The translations under genes and the position numbers were made by a program. The notes under the pieces were generated by a model that saw only the letters and a list, made by a program, of their open reading frames with translations, did not search any database and was not told the DNA's origin. 33,586 nt of DNA from CAYTEH01 sp964436765 (GTDB taxonomy: Bacteria; Patescibacteriota; Gracilibacteria; Peribacterales; Peribacteraceae): assembly GCA_964436765.1 (NCBI GenBank), contig CAYTEH010000015.1, positions 1-33,586 of the forward strand. The letters are read 5' to 3'. Positions 26,657-33,391 of this stretch are shown here, one piece after another. Numbering within the stretch: the first letter of the stretch is position 1; each line of letters begins with the position of its first letter.

Positions 26657-29413
26657 TTAATAATTTCGTTCAATATCCTTCTTCGATGCTTTTACAGGTT
26701 TACCACCCATCTCCGCAAATCGTCCCATAAGCCGTTTCAATTCATCTATAGCAAGACTGAGTTGCCTAACCTTTGCTGGGACAACGCCCAGTAGATGAAC
26801 TCTCGCTTTCAGTTGTGCCATTGCCCTATCGTCCAAAGCAGGAATTAAATCCCTCACTCTCGTCCACTCCACGTCACTGATTGGCTTCGTATATTTTTCT
26901 GAAACGCCTGTTTTTTCCTCTACAGTTGTCGTAGGTACATAGTCGTCGCAAGTGCCGCGTAAAATATCGAAAATAATCTGCTTTTGTGCCACAATCTCTG
27001 GTTCAATTTCCCAAAGAATCTGGTTATTAATTCGATGTTGTGCCTCCTCTGCTTTAGCAGCTTCTTGTTTCAGCAAGATAGCAAGCGGCCTTTCTTCTTC
27101 AACATAATCTTCAAGTTGGCGGCTTCTAACTGGATGCTGCAATTTTCTTACGGCTTTCGCTTCTTTTTGGCGGACATTCTCCCTCGTGATTTTGAAGATT
27201 TGTCCGACTTCTTCCAAAGTATAGGTATAGCCATCACCAAGCCCATAGCGCAACTTCACAATTTCGCGTTCACGATATGTCAGTGTACGCAAAACTCTAT
27301 CGAATCTCTCTCCTAGTTCCTGAGATTCGGCTTCAGTGTGCTGATGTCCTTCTGGATAACTCGGTGATGGAACTGTGTCGTGTAATGGTACTTCCCCTTC
27401 TTCATCCACGGACAAAAGTTTTCTGGGATTGGGAACCATTTCATCAAGACTTACAGTTGTATTCACTTCGTTGTCGCGTTGGATTTCTTCAAAACGACGA
27501 CGCAAATCCTGCTGAAACCGTGCCGAGAACCTACTCCAGCCCTGAATGCCTCCCGCCTGAACAGTTGCAATCAAAGAAAAAAGTGTATCGAACGCCGCGT
27601 CTGCCAACGTTTCTTCGTCCATATTAGTATCTCCGAAAACCTGAGGTGCGATTCGTAGTTGGGTTCTGGCAATCCACGGCTGTAGCACTTCCATAAACGT
27701 GAATGCGGCTTCTTTATTTCCTCCTGCAATGTCAAGAATAAGCTGATTCACTCTCTGAAAACCCAACGCCGTGAAGTGTCTGGAAGACGTTTCGTAATCC
27801 TCTCTATAAAGCTGACCATTTTGCGCCCTGCGTCTTTCTGCAAGGTCAATCAGAGAAGCACCATAGGTGACATCATAGTTGGCCGTCGTGCCGCCTCCGC
27901 CTGTGGCCGTAGTGCGTCTGCGTCCACCTGTGCCGTTGGTGTGTCCAATTTCCACAGCAACACCCTCCTCTCTGCCACGGTTTCCCTGAAAATCGAGGAA
28001 GGTAAGGGATGGGTGGTCTGCATCTTGCGTGTTGATGATGAAGGCCATCTCCTTATTTGCAAGCCAGCGCAACGAACGCATCCCTGCTTGTCCCACGCCG
28101 ACGTATGTTTGCCGTGGAACGCTATCTATAACTACCGACGTGATGGGGCTATCAAATGACTGCTGCAAGACGGATGTAGCGACTAGCACTAACACTTTCC
28201 TTTCGTGGTATCGGGCAACCAATTCATTTCTGGCGTTCAACTGCATGGGTGAATGGGTTTCGCTGCCGCCGCTATGGATGGGTGCTGCAATTTGTTCCAC
28301 CTTGTCGGGGTCTATTCCTTTGGCGCGTAAAGCTGCCCGAAATTCCTCGTTATTCTGAAGGGCTTCTGAAAGCATGTCATTGAACGCTTGGGCGAGGTCA
28401 TGAACGTGGTCAATACTCGCACCAAACACAATGGTCGGTTCGCCTGCGAGAGTGAATTCCTTCTCGCCCACTTTAATTCTCGCATTCAGGTACATGTCTG
28501 GGAAAATTCTATTTCGATTAGGCACGTCAATAGCGCGGGCTACCTCCGCACTTTCTTCTTGGTCGGGCGACGAAAGTTCCAGTCCTGTCGTCACGTCGGT
28601 TGTAATCAGCATATTCCTGAAGTCACTTATCTCCTTTCTCTCTATAGCGGTTGCCAAACTCAATTCATGAATTTTTTGGCCGAAGACATGCGCCACTTCC
28701 TTGCCTTCGTAATAACGTGGCGTAGCCGTCAGGGCGACATTAATGGCGTGGCTGAAACGTGCGAGTAGTTGCTGGGCATTCGCCGTCAGGTACTTGTGTC
28801 CTTCATCCCACAACACCAAATCATAATCGGCGGGGTCTATAGTGATTTTCTGTCCGTTGTTTGAGGGTGTTACTGAAGGCGAAGTTTCTTCACTTTCCTG
28901 CGCCTGTTCAAAACTTTGTGCCTCGGCCTCGGCAGTCGCACCAAGAATGCACCGAAGAAGAGAAGCATAGGTAATGAACGTCAGTCTTCCGATGCGTTTT
29001 TCTACTTGATACACAGTACCAACATCGAGGTCAGGGCATAATTCACGCGCCTTTTGTGCAAAATCTTCGACGGCCTGCTGGGATGGCACGACGAACAGGG
29101 TGTTTCTCTCATGCCTGTGCATTGCATGTGCGGCCACTATGCCCTCCCGTGTTTTGCCTGTGCCTCCTGGCTGGACGATATGGCCGAGATTTACGCCTTC
29201 TGCGACGCTATTCCGCGTAGCCGTTAGTGCTTCCACTTGGGAGAGGCGTAATGCCTCGTTTCCTGCACCGAATCTCACCTCGCCGCTTCCGTTAGGCATA
29301 AGTATTTCATCGAGAGATTGCACAACTTCCCGTCCTGCATCCCGCACGGCTGTCTCTGAAGGCACTTCTACGATAGGTATTTGCCCAGCCGTTGCGGTTT
29401 CAGGAGTATTCAT
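26657..29413 (-). CDS. SF2 helicase fused to a sigma-70-like module (regions 2, 3.2 and 4)
   Basis: 918 aa. Residues ~50-460 are an SF2 motor: Walker A QPGGTGKTR (81-89), LFVVPSQQ (Ia), LVLWDEGHKYLT (DEGH 203-206), VALTATPRYYEG (TATP 229-232), then TIVFGASIDHVHDL, VLVATSVLQQSFDSP and VGVGQAGMRSLRW (modified motif VI). A Gly/Thr linker (~494-512) leads to a sigma-like half. Residues ~552-650 resemble sigma region 2 (LILDIAGGNKEAAFTFME ... DAAFDTLFSLIATVQ ... LRRRFEEIQRD), TVSLDEMV at 653-660 resembles the 3.2 finger, and 700-765 is an unmistakable region 4 with TLEEVGQIFKITRENVRQKEAK and KLQHPVRS. The -35 reading residues of sigma-70 helix 4.2 (R, E, R, Q) are kept. The C-terminal ~150 residues are helical and unknown. 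It has its own promoter and heads a two-gene operon. Such a fusion is not one I know as described. Confidence 0.9.
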   Translation of the reverse strand: MNTPETATAGQIPIVEVPSETAVRDAGREVVQSLDEILMPNGSGEVRFGAGNEALRLSQVEALTATRNSVAEGVNLGHIVQPGGTGKTREGIVAAHAMHRHERNTLFVVPSQQAVEDFAQKARELCPDLDVGTVYQVEKRIGRLTFITYASLLRCILGATAEAEAQSFEQAQESEETSPSVTPSNNGQKITIDPADYDLVLWDEGHKYLTANAQQLLARFSHAINVALTATPRYYEGKEVAHVFGQKIHELSLATAIERKEISDFRNMLITTDVTTGLELSSPDQEESAEVARAIDVPNRNRIFPDMYLNARIKVGEKEFTLAGEPTIVFGASIDHVHDLAQAFNDMLSEALQNNEEFRAALRAKGIDPDKVEQIAAPIHSGGSETHSPMQLNARNELVARYHERKVLVLVATSVLQQSFDSPITSVVIDSVPRQTYVGVGQAGMRSLRWLANKEMAFIINTQDADHPSLTFLDFQGNRGREEGVAVEIGHTNGTGGRRRTTATGGGGTTANYDVTYGASLIDLAERRRAQNGQLYREDYETSSRHFTALGFQRVNQLILDIAGGNKEAAFTFMEVLQPWIARTQLRIAPQVFGDTNMDEETLADAAFDTLFSLIATVQAGGIQGWSRFSARFQQDLRRRFEEIQRDNEVNTTVSLDEMVPNPRKLLSVDEEGEVPLHDTVPSPSYPEGHQHTEAESQELGERFDRVLRTLTYREREIVKLRYGLGDGYTYTLEEVGQIFKITRENVRQKEAKAVRKLQHPVRSRQLEDYVEEERPLAILLKQEAAKAEEAQHRINNQILWEIEPEIVAQKQIIFDILRGTCDDYVPTTTVEEKTGVSEKYTKPISDVEWTRVRDLIPALDDRAMAQLKARVHLLGVVPAKVRQLSLAIDELKRLMGRFAEMGGKPVKASKKDIERNY

Positions 29414-29424
29414 TTATGGTAATA

Positions 29425-29452
29425 CTTATATACTTTTTTTCGATTTAGTCAA
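29425..29452 (-). promoter_or_regulatory. promoter of the helicase-sigma operon
   Basis: TTGACT (29447-29452), 16 nt spacer, TATAAG (29425-29430), 11 nt to the ATG at 29413. GTCAA-TAAT-TTGAC (29449-29462) is a short dyad overlapping the -35 and could be an operator. Confidence 0.65.
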
Positions 29453-29507
29453 TAATTTGACCTCCAAATCTGGCTGCAAACGGCAGTTGCTGTCATTTTT
29501 GGTAATT

Positions 29508-29933
29508 TCATTGTCCTGAAAACGTGCAGGTGGCCACGCAGTCCTCGTCTCTCTCCCCAAGCGTCACGCGGCATTGCCAGTGCTGACGGACAGTCGCGCC
29601 AAAGGCGTTTTCGGCATCCACGTAGCTTATTACCGCATAATTCTGACCCCACTTCGATATATCGGGAGTCCAAGAAAATGAAGCTGTGCTGGGAGATTTC
29701 AGCATGTCTCTAATTTGCACCTCCGCACAGGCGCGGGCGGTATCACGGTTTGCCCCTTCCCTTGCCTCTGGACTCAGTGGGTTTGTTTGTCCTGAAGGTG
29801 CTGTCACTACTGGAGTTTTGTCGGTAATAGATGAAGGTGATTGAAGGCGCATAATAACGAAGAAACCTACCCACAGGCTGATAGCGATTATGGCCACCTG
29901 CACAGTCGTTACTGGTTTTTTAGTTTTCTCCAT
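29508..29933 (-). CDS. membrane-anchored small protein with SPSTA/YVDxxNxFGA domain
   Basis: The 141-aa product has a short basic N-terminus, one membrane helix (VQVAIIAISLWVGFFVIMRL, ~12-31), a Pro/Ser/Thr-rich linker and an exported domain with the pattern C-x(~9)-LKSPSTASF ... VISYVDAENAFGATVRQHWQCRV ... CVATC. This SPSTA/VDxxNxFGA pattern is recurrent in small exported proteins of bacteria and phages with no assigned function. The four cysteines suggest disulphides outside the cytoplasm. ATG 29933 is used rather than an upstream frame to 30116, since the latter runs through the structured RNA region. The T-run of a terminator-like hairpin ends 2 nt before the ATG, so expression may be controlled by read-through. 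Confidence 0.75.
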   Translation of the reverse strand: MEKTKKPVTTVQVAIIAISLWVGFFVIMRLQSPSSITDKTPVVTAPSGQTNPLSPEAREGANRDTARACAEVQIRDMLKSPSTASFSWTPDISKWGQNYAVISYVDAENAFGATVRQHWQCRVTLGERDEDCVATCTFSGQ

Positions 29934-29935
29934 AC

Positions 29936-29970
29936 AAAAAGGATGAAGCGGATAAAACCGCCAACCATCC
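29936..29970 (-). terminator. terminator-like hairpin just before the membrane-protein gene
   Basis: On the minus strand GGATG...GCGG pairs with CCGC...CATCC (29941-29970) around TTTTAT and is followed by TTTTT (29940-29936). It has rho-independent form although the stem has a small internal loop. It directly follows the 29974-30109 structure and precedes the ATG at 29933. Confidence 0.65.
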
Positions 29971-29973
29971 CAT

Positions 29974-30109
29974 AAGGGATAACCCTGGAGGCAGGCAACC
30001 CACTTTCCCGTACCTGACGGCACGTTCTGTGGCTGCACAGGGTTACCCCTTGTGACACAGAAGTGCCGTAAATAACAGGTACTAAAGAAATCGGGAAAAG
30101 TAGGTTGCC
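29974..30109 (-). ncRNA. long structured element (candidate riboswitch, ncRNA or recombination hairpin)
   Basis: Nested complementary arms build one long hairpin: 29994-30010 with 30092-30109 (17 bp, one bulge), 30011-30016 with 30076-30081, 30017-30023 with 30063-30069 (7 bp), and 30025-30031 with 30056-30062 (7 bp). The apex is a hairpin that, on the minus strand, is capped by GUAA, a GNRA-type tetraloop. A further arm outside, 29974-29987, can pair with the apex 30038-30051 (13 of 14 bases), which would make a pseudoknot. It lies between the tyrosine recombinase and a membrane-protein gene and is followed by a terminator-like hairpin. No known RNA family is recognised. Confidence 0.6.
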
Positions 30110-30175
30110 CCCGCATTTTATAACAATCTGCCCCTAGACCCTAGAGGTGATTATGCTTTCTGAAGAAAGTCTGAT

Positions 30176-31105
30176 TCAGTAACTCATTTTCTCGATGCCC
30201 TCCTCCAATTGTTCGACAGTATGCTGAAGATACACGCTGGTTATATCGAGGCTTGAATGCCCCATAAGCTGACTTAGCGTCTGGATAGCTGCTGGATTTG
30301 CCCGAAGGTAATTCATAGCAAACGTGTGACGAAATTGATGGGCATGAACCGTCGGCATTCCAGCAATTGCCCCGTATTTTTTAATGAGGTAATGGACACC
30401 CATAGTCGTCAATGCGCCCCGCTGCCCCCTGAAAAGCAACCCCGTCGGTTTTTCCTTCTCTATATATTCGGCCAGCAGCTTACGGATGTTCAGGTGCAGG
30501 GGAACGTGCCTTTCCTTCCCTCCTTTGCCTCTGCGAACAGTCACCAGTCCCTTTCTCTCTGAAAGCTGTACGTCGTCCACGGTTAGATTCATCACCTCAG
30601 AGACCCGTAGACCAGCGCCCAACATGAATTCTATAACCAGCCTGTCGCGCAGATTGCCCCGGACTTCGACTTCTTTTAGGAACTTTCGTGTCTCATGCGG
30701 TGTGAGACTCTTTGGGGCGAGTTGGACGGATGAAAGCTGTTTCACCTTCTTAGCAGGATTCTTCTCTAATGCGCCCTCCTCGACAGCGGCTTCTAGGAAT
30801 AATCGAACGGACACCAGACGCCGATTAATAGTTTTCACGGCAAGTCCCTTTCTGCGGCAGTCGTCCCTGTATAGCCCTATGTCCCCCTCCGTCACGCGCT
30901 GGAACGTGAATATTTCTCCAGTTGTCTCCATCAGCCACGTGAAGAAATGAAGCAAGTCTGACTTGATGGCGGCGCGAGTGCGGGGGCTATAATCCCGACC
31001 GAGAAGTGTGTGCGCGACACGAAACACGTCCTCTGAAAGAGACCGTGAAAAGTTATTTGTTGAGATTTCGATGGGATAGGTCGGGGTGATTGCTGTTGAT
31101 TCCAT
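30176..31105 (-). CDS. tyrosine recombinase/integrase (XerC/D-like)
   Basis: Site-specific recombinase of 309 aa. It has an N-terminal SAM-like core-binding domain (~20-110) and a catalytic domain with the full set of residues: Arg167 (GAGLRVSE), Lys194 (RRGKGGKER), His256-x2-Arg259 (HAHQFRH), His283 (LMGHSS) and nucleophile Tyr292 (SVYLQH). The length and lack of an insertion near the catalytic motifs match Xer/phage integrases rather than integron IntI. Tyrosine recombinases often insert at tRNA 3' ends, as seen at this element's borders. The long hairpin at 29974-30109 lies just downstream and could be a substrate (speculative). Confidence 0.94.
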   Translation of the reverse strand: MESTAITPTYPIEISTNNFSRSLSEDVFRVAHTLLGRDYSPRTRAAIKSDLLHFFTWLMETTGEIFTFQRVTEGDIGLYRDDCRRKGLAVKTINRRLVSVRLFLEAAVEEGALEKNPAKKVKQLSSVQLAPKSLTPHETRKFLKEVEVRGNLRDRLVIEFMLGAGLRVSEVMNLTVDDVQLSERKGLVTVRRGKGGKERHVPLHLNIRKLLAEYIEKEKPTGLLFRGQRGALTTMGVHYLIKKYGAIAGMPTVHAHQFRHTFAMNYLRANPAAIQTLSQLMGHSSLDITSVYLQHTVEQLEEGIEKMSY

Positions 31106-31130
31106 ATTTTAGAAGGGGTGAGGAAGTAAG

Positions 31131-31151
31131 AGTCAAAACATAATTTATGTT
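31131..31151 (-). promoter_or_regulatory. integrase -35 box with adjoining palindromic operator
   Basis: TTGACT (31131-31136, minus strand) is a good -35. The -10 is less clear (TCTAAA or TAAAAT close to the ATG at 31105). The 15-bp perfect palindrome AACATAA-T-TTATGTT (31137-31151) abuts the -35 on its upstream side. Confidence 0.5.
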
Positions 31152-31204
31152 ATTCAGACTGTGTTGGTTTGCGGTGAAGTGAACGAACGTACACATATAA
31201 TTCA

Positions 31205-31477
31205 TCATAGGTTTGGACGGGGGCGTCTGCGGTAGAAGCGTTTGTGTCTGGCGACGAGAGTGTTCAAGTACCGTCGCGCTTCCTCGGCTGCCCTTTGTTT
31301 CCTCACCGCGCCCTCTACGTTTCCGCTTCTGTTATATAGATTGGATTCGTATAAAAGCTGTTGGCGTTTCTCGTTAACGTCCCTTATCTGCTGAAGAAGC
31401 TGTGACTCCTGAGGCGAACGGGGCTGATGTGTATCTAACCCAAAATCTTCCTGCCCTTTGGCGGAAGGAGTATCCAT
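31205..31477 (-). CDS. hypothetical protein, 90 aa, coiled-coil, basic tail
   Basis: Not recognised. ATG 31477 (MDTPSAKGQEDFG...) is chosen because a near-perfect promoter ends 9 nt before it. The middle is a charged helix likely to be coiled (SQLLQQIRDVNEKRQQLLYESN ...), and the C-terminus is very basic (ARHKRFYRRRPRPNL), suggesting nucleic-acid contact. No membrane part. Confidence 0.65.
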   Translation of the reverse strand: MDTPSAKGQEDFGLDTHQPRSPQESQLLQQIRDVNEKRQQLLYESNLYNRSGNVEGAVRKQRAAEEARRYLNTLVARHKRFYRRRPRPNL

Positions 31478-31486
31478 TACCCCATT

Positions 31487-31524
31487 ATTATATATGAAAT
31501 AACTTTTTATTATCAAGCACTTTT
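31487..31524 (-). promoter_or_regulatory. promoter of the 90-aa gene with AAAAGTGC motif
   Basis: TTGATA (31511-31516), 18 nt spacer, TATAAT (31487-31492), then 9 nt to the ATG: a leaderless start. AAAAGTGC (31517-31524) lies immediately upstream of the -35. Confidence 0.65.
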
Positions 31525-31556
31525 CCTCTATATGAAGCCAAAATTACCATTTTTAC

Positions 31557-32096
31557 TTAGGCTTTATTCAATACGCTGAAAGCGTGCCAAGCGGCTTTAT
31601 TACGCCGTCGCTGCTTTTGGAAACCGCACTCATGCATTCTCGCCATCGGAATTTTAGACAGATTCCAGCCTCGATTATCAACCATCTTCTGCATCATCAT
31701 GAACATGGTTTTTAACGCTTTCATGTATTCAAACGGCTGCCACTCACGTTGGGTGAAGTACACATGAATTGCCGCCTTCTCTATCAACTTTTCCATCCGT
31801 GCGAAATCTGCCTCGCGCAAGCCTGCTTGATAGGAACGAATTTCTGAAAGGGACATTCCCTGCATCCCGGTATCTCCAAAGTGCTGCGCGATTGTGCGTT
31901 CAATACTCCTCACGCTTCCGAGTTTCCCCCATTGCATCTGGTCGCTAAGTGAATTTACTTGCTGAAGAATACTGTCTTTGGTCAGGCCAGCGATATATGC
32001 GGCAACAATAAATTCTTTGCGTTCCTGAATCTTTTCCAGCGATACACTGGCTGAACGGCCTACGTTGCAAGATGGAGTGAGTGCGGCTGTTTGCAT
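31557..32096 (-). CDS. hypothetical protein, 179 aa, possible HTH-type DNA-binding protein
   Basis: Not recognised with confidence. The N-terminal part (ERKEFIVAAYIAGLTKDSILQQVN ... GSVRSIERTIAQHFG) has the spacing of a helix-turn-helix or small-terminase-like domain. The rest is helical and methionine-rich (MKALKTMFMMMQKMVDNRGW), ending in a basic stretch (GFQKQRRRNKAAWH). No membrane part. It has its own promoter with a leaderless start. It may be a regulator or replication accessory of the element; only the fold hint and location support that. Confidence 0.65.
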   Translation of the reverse strand: MQTAALTPSCNVGRSASVSLEKIQERKEFIVAAYIAGLTKDSILQQVNSLSDQMQWGKLGSVRSIERTIAQHFGDTGMQGMSLSEIRSYQAGLREADFARMEKLIEKAAIHVYFTQREWQPFEYMKALKTMFMMMQKMVDNRGWNLSKIPMARMHECGFQKQRRRNKAAWHAFSVLNKA

Positions 32097-32102
32097 ACAC
32101 CG

Positions 32103-32131
32103 ACAATAAATGTGAACCTCATGGCTTACAA
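32103..32131 (-). promoter_or_regulatory. promoter of the 179-aa gene
   Basis: TTGTAA (32126-32131), 17 nt spacer, TATTGT (32103-32108), 6 nt to the ATG at 32096. Confidence 0.5.
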
Positions 32132-32502
32132 CCTGATGACCCTATCGCGAATAACGACATTAACGAAGACTGACCTCATGTGTGCATTATGTCCGAGTAA
32201 TCCGACCTAAAAAGATTTTATGTCTGGCATCACCCAAATTTGAAATGGGTTATTTCCCATGACAGCCCATCTTACTCGCTTCGTCGGAGACGCATTCTGA
32301 TAGGCCGTGGCAAGGTTTTTTTCATCTGAAGAGACGTAGAGGCTTGGCCAAATTTCAAACGCGTTATAGGGCTAATTTTGGCTTCTGTTAGAGAGTTTTG
32401 CACTTTTGCACTTTTGGAAAAGTGAACAATTTATCAGTAAGTAATTATATATTTATAACATGTTTATATATTTCATCTAACAAGCCATTCTCTAATATAC
32501 AG
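32132..32502. other. non-coding AT-rich stretch of the element
   Basis: No convincing gene on either strand. It holds two AAAAGTGC copies in tandem on the minus strand (32400-32407 and 32408-32415), small hairpins around ATGGG-TTATTT-CCCAT near 32252-32267, two related strings CCAAATTTGAAA/CCAAATTTCAAA, and a very AT-rich run at ~32425-32510. Tandem motif copies beside an AT-rich tract could mark a replication origin or control region, but this is not shown. Confidence 0.4.
32400..32415 (-). promoter_or_regulatory. tandem AAAAGTGC motif
   Basis: Two head-to-tail copies of the 8-base motif also found at 23874, 25811 and 31517. A half-copy in the other orientation (AAAAGTG) follows at 32419. 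Possible iteron or operator. Confidence 0.4.
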
Positions 32503-33123
32503 TTAAAAATGCTTCTCTTGTTTATGCCTCAAGCCAAACTTCAATTTATTTCGTAACTTTTGTTTTTTTAACAAGCTGAGTTGCCCATGTAAATTACTTT
32601 TTTTGAAACGCTTTTCGCAGTCTTTTAAAAAGATATCAACGTAGAAACAATCGGTGTGCCATTCGTCCCTTATGGGTTGTGCATTTTTCGTGAGTCTTTT
32701 AATCAGAGAACCAAGAGAGTTGACTGTCTGAATAGGACTAAGGAACTTTCGACCTCTGCCTTTTATAACTCCCCTTGTAACTTCTAATTTCAACGACCCT
32801 CCTTTTTGGGTGTACGCCTTTATTTCTACTGGTGCTTTATCCCACATAACTACCTCATGATAATAAACCTTGTATTTGCCCTTCTGATGAAGATAGGGCG
32901 GCATCCTTCCTTTCGCTTTTGGTAATTTCTCTGCCTCCTGAATAATTGCTTCTTTAAGTGAACGCGGAAAATACGCAAATAATTCGAGTTTCGTCAGCAT
33001 TCCTTTTTTGGAACCAAAACTATATTTGTGAACACAGTATCCGTTCGGCTTTTTAACATGCGGCAGTACTGAAACATAACCGCCCGTCTTTTTGGGGATA
33101 AGCCATTCCTCAGGGCGTGCCAT
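32503..33123 (-). CDS. hypothetical protein, 206 aa, basic
   Basis: Not recognised. A basic protein with a mixed beta/alpha first half (GGYVSVLPHVKKPNGYCVHKYSFGSKKG ... YKVYYHEVVMWDKAPVEIKAYTQKGGSLKLEV) and a lysine/arginine-rich helical end. No membrane part and no known catalytic motif. It overlaps the upstream 55-aa gene by 14 nt, so the two are co-expressed. High AT and Lys content differ clearly from the chromosomal genes. Nucleic-acid binding is possible from charge alone. Confidence 0.65.
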   Translation of the reverse strand: MARPEEWLIPKKTGGYVSVLPHVKKPNGYCVHKYSFGSKKGMLTKLELFAYFPRSLKEAIIQEAEKLPKAKGRMPPYLHQKGKYKVYYHEVVMWDKAPVEIKAYTQKGGSLKLEVTRGVIKGRGRKFLSPIQTVNSLGSLIKRLTKNAQPIRDEWHTDCFYVDIFLKDCEKRFKKSNLHGQLSLLKKQKLRNKLKFGLRHKQEKHF

Positions 33124-33277
33124 AAGTAGTGCGGGATGTTGTTTTCTGATTTTTCAACTTCTCACCAGACTCCAAAACAATTTTCACAGCACGCGCAAAA
33201 GCCTCCTCTGAAGCCTTCTCATCTGGAGAGAAAGAAACCGTAACGCGAAACTGCCTCTGCTTTTTTCGTCTTGGCAT
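33110..33277 (-). CDS. small basic hypothetical protein, 55 aa, first gene beside tRNA-Tyr
   Basis: Not recognised. ATG 33277 (MPRRKKQRQFRVTVSFSPDEK...) is preferred to an upstream start at 33292. A strand (FRVTVSFS) followed by a helix (SEEAFARAVKIVLESGEK) recalls small ribbon-helix-helix regulators, but the match is weak. It overlaps the 206-aa gene. It lies 28 nt from the tRNA-Tyr 3' end and may be expressed by read-through from the tRNA promoter. Confidence 0.55.
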   Translation of the reverse strand: MPRRKKQRQFRVTVSFSPDEKASEEAFARAVKIVLESGEKLKNQKTTSRTTYGTP

Positions 33278-33305
33278 GGTGGTTGACAGCATTAAAAATT
33301 TATTG

Positions 33306-33316
33306 TGGTGGGCCGG
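33306..33316. repeat. putative right attachment site within tRNA-Tyr 3' end
   Basis: TGGTGGGCCGG on the plus strand: the full 3' acceptor strand, discriminator and CCA of tRNA-Tyr, identical to 21808-21818. Confidence 0.55.
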
Positions 33317-33391
33317 GAAGGGTTCGAACCTTCGAAGGCGTAAGCCACCAGATTTACAGTCTGGCCCGTTTGACCACTTCGGTACCGACCC
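33306..33391 (-). tRNA. tRNA-Tyr (anticodon GUA)
   Basis: 86-nt class II tRNA with encoded CCA. The acceptor GGGTCGG pairs with CCGGCCC (one G-U), the discriminator is A, the D arm has CCG/CGG, the anticodon stem is CCAGA/TCTGG around CTGTAAA (GTA), the variable arm is long, and the T arm is GAAGG-TTCGAAC-CCTTC. All stems are intact. Its last 11 nt are repeated at the far end of the accessory region. Confidence 0.95.

Larger units (their letters stand above)
21808..33316. mobile_element. putative ~11.5-kb integrative element at tRNA-Tyr
   Basis: Boundaries are set by the 11-bp direct repeat TGGTGGGCCGG, which on the right is the exact 3' end of tRNA-Tyr. Inside, GC content drops, nearly all genes are on the minus strand, and there are a large serine recombinase, a tyrosine recombinase, two SF2 helicases and many unknown small genes. 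No transposase, relaxase, capsid or conjugation gene is recognised. The precise ends and which recombinase moves the element are inference. Confidence 0.65.

Noticed and set aside
29974..29987. Homing endonuclease (I-SceI-like) site
   Set aside because: The AGGGATAAC string resembles part of that site, but the rest does not match and no LAGLIDADG gene is present.
29974..30109. Integron attC site
   Set aside because: The large hairpin and nearby tyrosine recombinase suggest it, but the RYYYAAC/GTTRRRY core ends are absent and the recombinase lacks the IntI-type insertion.
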